This document shows, one piece after another, positions 1 through 6,451 of a stretch of DNA of 6,451 nucleotides. Within the stretch, counting starts at the first letter, position 1. Each line of letters opens with the position of its first letter. Source of the DNA: Deltaproteobacteria bacterium (GTDB lineage: Bacteria > Myxococcota > Polyangia > Haliangiales > Haliangiaceae); assembly GCA_018262455.1 (NCBI GenBank), contig JAGSPR010000384.1, positions 1 to 6,451 of the forward strand. The letters are read 5' to 3'. The position numbers and the translations under genes are program-made. Under the pieces are notes generated by a model. That model did no database searches. It was not told the DNA's origin and saw only the letters and a list, made by a program, of their open reading frames with translations.

Positions 1-2073
1 GCGCCGTTCCCCGACGACGTGAAGACGCAGCTGTGGGGCGCGATCGGCGCCGTGTTTCGGTCGTGGAACAACCCGCGCGCCGATGCGTACCGCAAGATGT
101 ACGGCATCCCCGCGTCGATGGGCACTGCCGTCAACGTGCAGGCGATGGTGTTCGGCAACCTCGGCGATGACTGCGCCACCGGCGTCGCGTTCACGCGCAA
201 CCCGGCGACCGGTACCGCCGAGCTGTACGGCGAGTTCCTGACCAACGCACAGGGAGAGGACGTGGTCGCGGGCATCCGCAACCCCGAGCCGATCGCCGAG
301 CTCGCGAAGACGCTGCCCGCGGCGCACGCCGAGCTCGTGCGCGTCGCGAAGCTCCTCGAGGACCACTTCCGCGACATGCAGGACCTCGAGTTCACGATCC
401 AGAAGGGGCAGCTGTTCATGCTGCAGACCCGCGGCGGCAAGCGCACGGGCAAGGCGATGGTGAAGGTCGCCGTCGACCTCGTCGCCGAAGGCAAGCTGAC
501 CGAGCGCGAGGCCGTGCTCCGGATCGATCCGGCGAAGCTCGACGAGGTGCTCCATCCGACGATCGACCCGAAGGCGCGCACCGGCGCGATCGCGAAGGGG
601 TTGCCGGCCTCGCCTGGGGCCGCGATCGGGCGCATCGTGTTCACCGCGAACGCCGCACAGGAGTGGGCGCAGCGCGGCGAGCAAGTGATCCTCGTCCGCA
701 CCGACACGTCTCCGGAAGACATTCATGGCATGAAGGCCGCGATGGGCATCCTCACGGCGCGCGGGGGCATGACGTCCCACGCCGCGGTCGTGGCGCGCGG
801 CATGGGCAAGTGCTGCGTGACGTCGTGCACCGCGTTGCGTGTCGACGCCGCGAAGCGGACCGCCTCGATCGTGGGCGGCGGCCAGGAGCAGCGCCTCAAG
901 GAGGGCGACGTCCTGACGCTGGATGGCTCGACCGGCGAGGTCTTCCTCGGATCGCTGCCGCTCGTCCCCGCGCAGCTCGGCTCCGAGCTCGGGCCGCTGA
1001 TGGAGTGGGTCGACAAGTTCCGCACCCTGAAGGTCCGCACGAACGCCGACACGCCGACCGACGCGCGGACCGCGCGCAGCTTCGGCGCCGAGGGGATCGG
1101 GCTGTGCCGCACCGAGCACATGTTCTTCCAGCCCGAGCGGATCCTCGCCGTGCGCGAGATGATCCTGGCGCGCGACGAAGCCGGCCGCCGCGCGGCGCTC
1201 GCGAGGATCCTGCCGATGCAACGCGGCGACTTCGCCGAGCTGTTCCGCGTGATGGATGGCCTGCCGGTCACGATCCGGCTGCTCGATCCGCCGCTCCACG
1301 AGTTCCTGCCGCACGCCGGCAGCGAGATCGAGGAGGTCGCCGCCGCGCTCGGCCGATCGCCCGCGGAGATCACGGCGAAGGTCGCCGAGCTGACCGAGGC
1401 CAACCCGATGCTGGGCCATCGCGGCTGCCGGCTCGGGATCACGTTCCCCGAGATCTACGAGATCCAGACGCAGGCGATCGGTGAAGCCGCGGCCGAGGTG
1501 GCGCGCGAGGGCAAGACCGTCCTGCCCGAGATCATGATCCCGCTCGTGATGGTGCCCGAGGAGCTGCGTCGGCTGCGTGCGCTGGTCGCGACCGCGATGG
1601 ACCGCGCGCTCGCCGGTGCGAAGATCCCCTACACGATCGGCACGATGATCGAGCTGCCGCGCGCCTGCGTCGTGGCCGATCGGATCGCCGAGCACGCCGA
1701 CTTCTTCTCGTTCGGAACCAACGATCTCACCCAGACCACCTTCGGGCTCTCGCGCGACGATGCCGGCCGGTTCTTGCCAGCCTACCTCGACGGTGGCGTG
1801 CTCCCGGCCGACCCGTTCGCCGTCCTCGATCCCGAGGGGGTCGGCGCGTTGATCGAGCTCGGCGTGCGCGGCGGTCGTGGCACCAAGCCGGGCCTCAAGG
1901 TAGGCATCTGCGGCGAACATGGCGGCGAGCCGAGCTCGGTCGAGCTGTGCCACCGGATGGGCTTCGATTACGTCTCTTGCTCGCCGTTTCGCGTGCCGAT
2001 CGCGCGCGTCGCGGCCGCGCGTGCTGCCCTGTCACAAGGGCCCTCGTCTCAGCCCCTGGCTCCTAGGAAGTGA
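1..2073 (+). CDS. ppdK: Pyruvate, phosphate dikinase, 5'-truncated by window edge
   Basis: Cytosolic enzyme that interconverts pyruvate + ATP + Pi and PEP + AMP + PPi. The reading frame is open from base 1 and gives 690 residues against about 870-900 for the family, so roughly 190-200 N-terminal residues of the ATP-grasp domain lie outside the window. The GTG at 19 is an internal Val, not a start. Counting from base 1, the remaining nucleotide-binding part contains GTAVNVQAMVFGN and NAQGEDVVAGIRNP. The swivelling phosphohistidine domain has GGMTSHAAVVARGMG, with catalytic His260. The C-terminal TIM barrel has Arg370 (LCRTEHMFF), Arg426 (TIRLLDPPLHEF), Mg ligands Glu551 (TMIELPRA) and Asp575 (FGTNDLTQ), and the acid/base Cys637 (GICGEHGG). 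Spacings between these barrel residues match my recollection of the Clostridium symbiosum enzyme (R561, R617, E745, D769, C831). It ends YVSCSPFRVPIARVAAARAAL plus a short tail, as expected. PEP synthase and PTS enzyme I share the fold but not these exact motifs. The visible part appears intact and functional. Confidence 0.97.
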   Translation, partial: APFPDDVKTQLWGAIGAVFRSWNNPRADAYRKMYGIPASMGTAVNVQAMVFGNLGDDCATGVAFTRNPATGTAELYGEFLTNAQGEDVVAGIRNPEPIAELAKTLPAAHAELVRVAKLLEDHFRDMQDLEFTIQKGQLFMLQTRGGKRTGKAMVKVAVDLVAEGKLTEREAVLRIDPAKLDEVLHPTIDPKARTGAIAKGLPASPGAAIGRIVFTANAAQEWAQRGEQVILVRTDTSPEDIHGMKAAMGILTARGGMTSHAAVVARGMGKCCVTSCTALRVDAAKRTASIVGGGQEQRLKEGDVLTLDGSTGEVFLGSLPLVPAQLGSELGPLMEWVDKFRTLKVRTNADTPTDARTARSFGAEGIGLCRTEHMFFQPERILAVREMILARDEAGRRAALARILPMQRGDFAELFRVMDGLPVTIRLLDPPLHEFLPHAGSEIEEVAAALGRSPAEITAKVAELTEANPMLGHRGCRLGITFPEIYEIQTQAIGEAAAEVAREGKTVLPEIMIPLVMVPEELRRLRALVATAMDRALAGAKIPYTIGTMIELPRACVVADRIAEHADFFSFGTNDLTQTTFGLSRDDAGRFLPAYLDGGVLPADPFAVLDPEGVGALIELGVRGGRGTKPGLKVGICGEHGGEPSSVELCHRMGFDYVSCSPFRVPIARVAAARAALSQGPSSQPLAPRK

Positions 2074-2126
2074 CACAGATCATGCAGGCAACCAATCGAC
2101 GTGCTCTCGGGTCGAAGTATCCACCC

Positions 2127-3467
2127 ATGAGGCCTGTGATCTCGCTTGTTCCCGTCCTCCTGGGAGGCCTTGGTCTTGGCCTCGTTGCCGGCTGCACGGC
2201 CTCGGCCGACCAGGTCAGGCCACCCGGCGACCAGATCTTCTTCCCGACCGGCGCCGCGATCGCCCCGGATGAATCGCAGCTGTTCGTGGCCAACGCGAAC
2301 TCCGAGCTCCGTTACGACTCGGGCTCGATCTCGGTGTTCGACCTCCAGAACATCGACGCGGTCGTCGACGCCTGGATCACGAACCAGACCGTGCCAGACG
2401 GCTGCGCCGGCGACCTCGATCACACCGAAACGCTCGACTGCGACGAGGCTGCGTTCATCTCGGCCCAGGCAGGCGTGCGGATCGGCAACTTCGCCACCGA
2501 CGTGGCGGTCCAGGATCTCGGCGCCAACGGGCTGCGCCTGATCGTCCCGACGCGTGGCGATCCCTCGATCGCCTGGATCGACTGGAACGGCTCCCGGCTG
2601 TCGTGCAGCACGGCGACCGAAGGCTTCGCGCTGTGCGACGACGATCACCGGCTGTCGTTCGTCAATGGCAACCCGGATCTCGCGATCCCCGAGGAGCCGT
2701 TCGGCGCGTTCGCCGACACCACCGGTCAGTTCGCCGTGGTCACGCACCTGACGAGCGGCGCGGTCACGTTGATCGATTCACCCAGCGACGGCAAGGCCAC
2801 GGTCTCCGATGTCTCGGTCGGCGTGTTCTTGCCCGATCCCACGACCGGCGCCCGCGGCGCGACCGGCGTCGCCGGCCGCAACCCTCACCAGAACAACGAC
2901 ATCATCTACGTCGGGAGCCGCAGCGAAGATCGCGTCCAGACGTTCACCGTGGGCCGCCCGGTCAATGGTGCCTCGCCGTTCCTCCTCCAGGGGAACTTCT
3001 TCTTTCTCGACGCGGTCGGCGCGAACACCGGGAACTCGATCGACTCGCGCGGCCTGACGTTCTCACCGAGCGGCGAGCGGCTCTACCTGGTCAATCGCCG
3101 CCCGCCGTCCCTGCAGATCTTCGACACCTCGAACGGGCCGACCGGCTTTCCGAAGAACGAGGCGGTGGGCGCGACCGACATCTGTCGCAACGCCTCCACC
3201 GTGACGGTCGCCGATACCGGAGATGGCGAGCGCGCGTACGTGACCTGCTTCCAGGACGGCCAGATCTACGTGATCGACCCGCGTGGTCAGGCCATGGTCG
3301 AAGACATCGCCCTGGTCGGCCGCGGCCCGTATTCGGTGGTGGCAGCACCCAACCGCAAGAAGCTGTACGTGACCAACTTCCTCGAAGACACCATCGCCGT
3401 ACTCGATCTGACGCCGAATTCTCCCACGCGCAACCGAGTCGTCCTCCGGATCGGATTGCCGAGGTAG
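2127..3467 (+). CDS. Exported lipoprotein, seven-bladed YVTN/YncE-type beta-propeller
   Basis: 446 residues from ATG 2127. The N-terminus has Arg2, a hydrophobic stretch and lipobox LVAGC with Cys23, so a lipidated envelope protein is likely. The mature part shows seven recurrences of a hydrophobic strand, polar turn, then V/I-x-D: about residues 50-73 (QLFVANAN..SISVFDL), 135-155 (LRLIVPT..IAWIDW), 200-218 (FAVVTH..VTLID), 257-275 (IIYVGS..VQTFTV), 317-333 (RLYLVN..LQIFD), 368-387 (RAYVTC..IYVID) and 411-428 (KLYVTNF..IAVLDL). This is the YVTN propeller pattern and fits one complete seven-bladed ring. Cysteines fall in close pairs (93/105, 160/170, 353/374), suggesting disulfides in an oxidising compartment. 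No catalytic motif is visible, so a binding or scaffold role is inferred. Start choice: GTG 2070 (4-bp GTGA overlap with ppdK) and ATG 2082 (AGGAAG at 2065-2070, 11 nt upstream) are in frame, but both would put 15-19 polar residues before the signal peptide. The stop is 2 bp before the next gene. Confidence 0.85.
   Translation: MRPVISLVPVLLGGLGLGLVAGCTASADQVRPPGDQIFFPTGAAIAPDESQLFVANANSELRYDSGSISVFDLQNIDAVVDAWITNQTVPDGCAGDLDHTETLDCDEAAFISAQAGVRIGNFATDVAVQDLGANGLRLIVPTRGDPSIAWIDWNGSRLSCSTATEGFALCDDDHRLSFVNGNPDLAIPEEPFGAFADTTGQFAVVTHLTSGAVTLIDSPSDGKATVSDVSVGVFLPDPTTGARGATGVAGRNPHQNNDIIYVGSRSEDRVQTFTVGRPVNGASPFLLQGNFFFLDAVGANTGNSIDSRGLTFSPSGERLYLVNRRPPSLQIFDTSNGPTGFPKNEAVGATDICRNASTVTVADTGDGERAYVTCFQDGQIYVIDPRGQAMVEDIALVGRGPYSVVAAPNRKKLYVTNFLEDTIAVLDLTPNSPTRNRVVLRIGLPR
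3461..3464 (+). promoter_or_regulatory. Ribosome binding site of the cysteine-rich gene
   Basis: GAGG lies 5 nt before the ATG at 3470 and immediately before the TAG stop of the upstream lipoprotein gene. A ribosome finishing the upstream gene would therefore sit on it, which suggests translational coupling. It supports 3470 as the true start. Confidence 0.5.
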
Positions 3468-3469
3468 CC

Positions 3470-6451
3470 ATGAGCCACCATCGCCACGCGCTCGCTGTTC
3501 TGCTGCTCGCTCTCGTCCCCGTGGCCGGGGCGGCCGGCGGAGGATGTGGAAGCAACAGCTCGACCTCCGCGAGTCAGCTCAACCTCGATCAACCCGTCGA
3601 CATCGCGTTCGCCTGCTACGGCGGACTGCGCCTCACCGATGGTCGTGCCACCGCGGATCCCGCCGATGTCGTGATCCAGAGCGCGCAGCCGACCACGGCG
3701 TGCGACATCCGCTCCGGCGAGCATGACTCCGGGACTCCGACGCCGGTCGCGCCGGGGCAGGAGGACCTGCCGCTGCCCGCTTCGCCGGTCGGCCAGTCAG
3801 CGTGGTTCGGGCTGGTCCTGCAGTCGGGGCCGGGCACCGTCGCGATCGCCCGGTTCCCCACGAAGCCCGCGTCGTCGTTCAGCGGCGGCGAGGTAGGTGT
3901 GCTCGACGCCGATCCGCTCACGCCCAACAACAACTCGATCAGCGTCGGCGAGAACCCGATCGCCATCGTCACCGACGCCGTGGGTTGCCACGCGATCACC
4001 GCGAACGCCGGATCGTGCGACCTCTCGGTGCTCGACATCGGCTCCGCGGTCGACAACGACATCGAGACTCCGATCGACGTGAAGCGGCTCGATGTCACGA
4101 ACGCGGCAGGGGACAAGATTCGCTCCAAGCCCGCGGCCATGGCGGTCGAGCCCTCGATCGATGTGGTCGGCAAGGCGTGCCCCGCCACCGCGAGTGGCCT
4201 GGTCTACATCGCGTACCCGAGCTGCCACCTCGTGGCCGCGGTCGACAGCGCGACCGGCAAGATCGTCACCGGCATCCAGTATGACGCCGCGGGCACACCC
4301 TCGATCCTCGCCGATGGCAACGTCACGTGCCCTGACGAGTGCGACGGCGGCGGTACCATCACGAGCGGCACGCGCCCGGTCACGCTCGATCTCGAGCGCG
4401 ATCCACGCACCGACACGCGTCGGCTCGTGATCGGTGCGGAGAACTCGTCCTCGTTCACGGTCGTCGAGCTCGACCAGCTGACGACCCTGCCGCAGTCGAG
4501 TCGGCAGATCGCGCTCCAGGACACCACGTCCAGTACGAACCTCGGGATCTCGCAGATCGTCCTCACCCCGACCATCGGCATGGGTGGCGAGGGCGGGGTG
4601 GTGAACGACGGCACCGGCGTCGGTGGCCAGTTTCAGTTCGTCTACGCGATCACCACCGACAACACGATCCGGGTCGCAGACATCCTCAGCCTGGACAAGG
4701 AGTGCGACACCCAGGTCGATCCGCGGTTCCTGCGCGACATCCGCAGCGTCAAGACGCTGTCGTGCATGCCCGTCGGTGATCCAGCGACGCCTCCGCGGCG
4801 CGCAGGGGTGCGTGGTCCTGGCATCGAGCTCGGGTTCAACACGGTGCCGACGTCGATCGACATCATCAAGTCCGAAACCGTCGCGGGCGACTCCCGCACC
4901 TTCGAAACGCCGGATCGGTTGGTCGGCTACTTCGGCATCGTCACCTCGGCCAACGGCAGGACGTTCATCATCAACGTCGACGATGACGATCACTCCGATC
5001 TGTTCAAGTCGACCGATCCTCTCCAGACCCCGATCCCACTCGCGATCGCACACCAGCTGCGTGACGCCGTCCCTGGTCGTGACCGGCTGAACACGAGCAC
5101 GGTCGACATGGTCACCAGCACGCTGTGCGAGATCAGCGGGCCGCCCGACAGCGGCGGCGATCTGATCGGCGGTCCGCGCGCCACCACGCCGCCATCGCGC
5201 AACATCCCCAACGGGGCGTTCGCACCGGAGAAGGCGACGATGCTGCCCAACCTTCGCCAGGTGAAGTGCACGGGCAGCGACTCGACGCGTGCCGTCTCCG
5301 AGTTGTCGTTCGCCGCCTCGGAGGCGGTCCGCGACGAGGTGTTCCCCGACCTCAAGGGCCTGTCCGGAGACGAGACCTGGACCATGACGTGGGAAGGCTC
5401 GCTCTCGATCGACAAGCAGGACTCGGCCGTCGATGGTCCCCAGATCCGCGAGAGCCAGATCGTCGTGGACGGCAACGGCATGCGGCTGGTGGACCAGACG
5501 CGCCCGTACTGCGATGCCGGCGTCGAGCCGTTCGATGTGGTCCAGATGCGTGGCTGCGATCCCTCGATCGGCAACGCCGAATGCCCGATCGGCTATCGCT
5601 GCTTCATCCACCCGAACAGCCAGGTCCAGGGCCTCGGCTCGTGTCTGCTCGAGGACGAAGCCGACCGCCTCGCCGACGCCTGCAAGGACTACCTGACCAC
5701 GGTGCGGCGCTACACGGTCGGTCGCACCCAGAGTGGCGAGCTCCAGCTGCTGCCGCGCCGGAACACGCTGCGCACCACCCCCGTCGATGGCTGCGTCGAC
5801 GATACCCAGTGCAAGCTGCTCGCGGACTACGCGATCACGAACCTCACCCCCCAGAACCCGGCGGATGACACCTCGGCGCCCGACACCCACACCTGGAAGT
5901 GCGAGGCGGATCCGTCGCGCGCGGCCATCGGGACCGGCAAGCGCTGCGACCTCAAGTGCAACACGACATCGGACTGCCTCACCGGCACGGTGTGTCAGGG
6001 TGCGGTCGCTGGCGCCGACATGTCCGGTTACTGCATGGAAGGCGTCGTGCCGCCCCAGGCATGCGTCAATGCGCCGGAGCGCTACGAGCTTCGAGCCGGG
6101 GAAGCGTTCGCCGTGGTCGGCACGCGCTCGGGCTACGTGCACTCGATCATCGAGGATGTCGGTGGCACCTGCAAGCGTGACCCCGCGGCCGATCCTCGGC
6201 TCACCGGTCGCATCCCGCTCGTTGCGCCCCCGTGCGATCCCACCGCGGATCCGATCAGCGGTCGCTTGCCGAGTGGCCTGTTCGAGCCGAACCCGTGCTC
6301 GCTGACGGTGACCAACACTGACGTGTCCCCGATCTACTTGCCCAATACCTGCACGTTGCAGGCGAACCCTGCCAGCGAGCTCGTGGACCGTCCCGACGCC
6401 CCCGCGATCAAGTTCCGCAACCGCGGCATGAACCTGACGCTCGTGGACCCG
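3470..6451 (+). CDS. Large exported cysteine-rich protein with propeller-like N-half, 3'-truncated by window edge
   Basis: The frame is open from ATG 3470 to the last base: 994 codons with no stop, strongly G/C in third position. Family not recognised. The N-terminus (His/Arg-rich start, hydrophobic residues 7-18, small residues, Cys26-Gly-Ser) is an export signal. It is either lipidated at Cys26, with a poor lipobox GGGC, or cut by signal peptidase I after A19-G-A21. A low-complexity PTPVAPGQEDLPLPASP linker follows at about residues 88-108. Propeller-like strands recur around 112-126, 165-192, 243-263, 318-337, 387-406 and 483-503, e.g. GLVYIAYPS..VAAVDSATG and FVYAITTDNTIRVADI. An acidic run, DDDDHSD, is at 504-510. 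From about residue 681 the protein is cysteine-rich, with two 30-residue modules at 696-725 and 826-855 plus a C-VDDTQ-C pair at 775/781. It starts 2 bp after the upstream lipoprotein gene, so the two form an operon. A surface binding or adhesion role is a guess from architecture only. I see no catalytic motif. Confidence 0.88.
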   Translation, partial: MSHHRHALAVLLLALVPVAGAAGGGCGSNSSTSASQLNLDQPVDIAFACYGGLRLTDGRATADPADVVIQSAQPTTACDIRSGEHDSGTPTPVAPGQEDLPLPASPVGQSAWFGLVLQSGPGTVAIARFPTKPASSFSGGEVGVLDADPLTPNNNSISVGENPIAIVTDAVGCHAITANAGSCDLSVLDIGSAVDNDIETPIDVKRLDVTNAAGDKIRSKPAAMAVEPSIDVVGKACPATASGLVYIAYPSCHLVAAVDSATGKIVTGIQYDAAGTPSILADGNVTCPDECDGGGTITSGTRPVTLDLERDPRTDTRRLVIGAENSSSFTVVELDQLTTLPQSSRQIALQDTTSSTNLGISQIVLTPTIGMGGEGGVVNDGTGVGGQFQFVYAITTDNTIRVADILSLDKECDTQVDPRFLRDIRSVKTLSCMPVGDPATPPRRAGVRGPGIELGFNTVPTSIDIIKSETVAGDSRTFETPDRLVGYFGIVTSANGRTFIINVDDDDHSDLFKSTDPLQTPIPLAIAHQLRDAVPGRDRLNTSTVDMVTSTLCEISGPPDSGGDLIGGPRATTPPSRNIPNGAFAPEKATMLPNLRQVKCTGSDSTRAVSELSFAASEAVRDEVFPDLKGLSGDETWTMTWEGSLSIDKQDSAVDGPQIRESQIVVDGNGMRLVDQTRPYCDAGVEPFDVVQMRGCDPSIGNAECPIGYRCFIHPNSQVQGLGSCLLEDEADRLADACKDYLTTVRRYTVGRTQSGELQLLPRRNTLRTTPVDGCVDDTQCKLLADYAITNLTPQNPADDTSAPDTHTWKCEADPSRAAIGTGKRCDLKCNTTSDCLTGTVCQGAVAGADMSGYCMEGVVPPQACVNAPERYELRAGEAFAVVGTRSGYVHSIIEDVGGTCKRDPAADPRLTGRIPLVAPPCDPTADPISGRLPSGLFEPNPCSLTVTNTDVSPIYLPNTCTLQANPASELVDRPDAPAIKFRNRGMNLTLVDP
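5555..5644 (+). repeat. Cysteine-rich module 1 within the large exported protein
   Basis: Encodes residues 696-725 of the 3470 gene. The pattern is C-x8-C-P-x-G-x2-C-x13-C (Cys696, 705, 711, 725), containing AECPIGYRC. This resembles the short C..D..CPxGxxC..C disulfide modules common in myxobacterial surface proteins. It shares its overall C-x28-C span and inner C-x5-C step with the second module. Confidence 0.5.
5945..6034 (+). repeat. Cysteine-rich module 2 within the large exported protein
   Basis: Encodes residues 826-855 of the 3470 gene. Cysteines are at 826, 830, 836, 842 and 855 (CDLKC, then SDCLTGTVC, then GYC). The first-to-last span is the same 30 residues as in module 1 and the inner C-x5-C step is the same. 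There is one extra cysteine (830), and Leu replaces the Pro after the third cysteine. The two modules are 130 residues apart and are similar in pattern rather than in sequence. Confidence 0.5.

Noticed and set aside
723..1442. Minus-strand 239-codon frame inside ppdK
   Set aside because: Ser/Arg/Pro-rich antisense shadow of the central and barrel domains of ppdK.
663..1484. Plus-strand 273-codon frame inside ppdK
   Set aside because: Arg/Ala/Pro/Gly/His-rich shadow in another frame of a clearly conserved enzyme.
2026..2041. Possible terminator hairpin GCCCT-gtcaca-AGGGC at the end of ppdK
   Set aside because: Only a 5-bp stem, inside the coding sequence, with no T-run after it.
2156..2167. 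Inverted repeat CCTCC-TG-GGAGG near the start of the lipoprotein gene
   Set aside because: A 2-nt loop and its place inside the signal-peptide codons make a regulatory hairpin unsupported. It is expected by chance in Leu/Gly codons at this G+C.
2049..2747. Minus-strand 232-codon open frame under the propeller lipoprotein
   Set aside because: Same codon register as the sense gene and Arg/Val/Asp/Gly-rich translation. The sense strand carries a lipobox and propeller strands.
5125..5868. Plus-strand 247-codon frame in the cysteine-rich region
   Set aside because: Arg-rich out-of-frame shadow. The frame from 3470 stays open through it with typical G/C third positions and regular cysteine modules.
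3797..6142. Minus-strand 781-codon open frame as a real gene
   Set aside because: It mirrors the codons of the plus-strand gene, ends at a sense TCA codon, has no domain-like sequence, and is explained by the rarity of TTA/CTA/TCA in G+C-rich genes.
1..6451. Over-represented CGATCG hexamer (about two dozen by eye across the window)
   Set aside because: Nearly all copies checked in ppdK fall in the register NCG-ATC-G, i.e. a preferred NCG codon, Ile ATC, then a G-starting codon. Codon preference explains them better than a genome-wide signal. A codon-preserving shuffle would decide.

Overview
The window is G+C-rich (roughly two thirds by eye), with codons that strongly favour G or C in the third position. 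It is almost entirely coding, and all supported genes lie on the plus strand. The secreted lipoprotein-type beta-propeller and the large cysteine-rich surface protein with CxxD..CPxGxxC-like modules suggest a Myxococcota (myxobacterial/deltaproteobacterial) genome. That assignment is an inference from gene style, not from a marker gene.

Layout: (1) 1-2073, the C-terminal three quarters of pyruvate, phosphate dikinase (ppdK), cut by the left window edge. All catalytic landmarks of the central His domain and the C-terminal PEP/pyruvate barrel are intact. (2) 2127-3467, a lipoprotein whose mature part reads as a seven-bladed YVTN/YncE-type beta-propeller. (3) 3470-6451, a very large exported protein (994 codons visible, no stop before the right edge) with degenerate propeller-like strands in its N-terminal half and a cysteine-rich C-terminal part. 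This third gene fills almost half of the window. It is easily missed because it has no stop codon here and because a 781-codon antisense open frame lies on top of it.

Genes 2 and 3 are separated by 2 bp and are almost certainly co-transcribed. Both look exported and membrane-anchored, and both carry propeller-like strands, so they plausibly act together at the cell surface. ppdK is a housekeeping enzyme of PEP/pyruvate metabolism. It ends 53 bp upstream with no visible terminator, so read-through is possible, but no functional link to the surface proteins is evident. No RNA genes, mobile elements, CRISPR arrays or attachment sites were seen. There is no non-coding stretch longer than 53 bp. 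I found no sign of a defence or mobile system. The least explained part of the window is the lipoprotein pair at 2127-6451.
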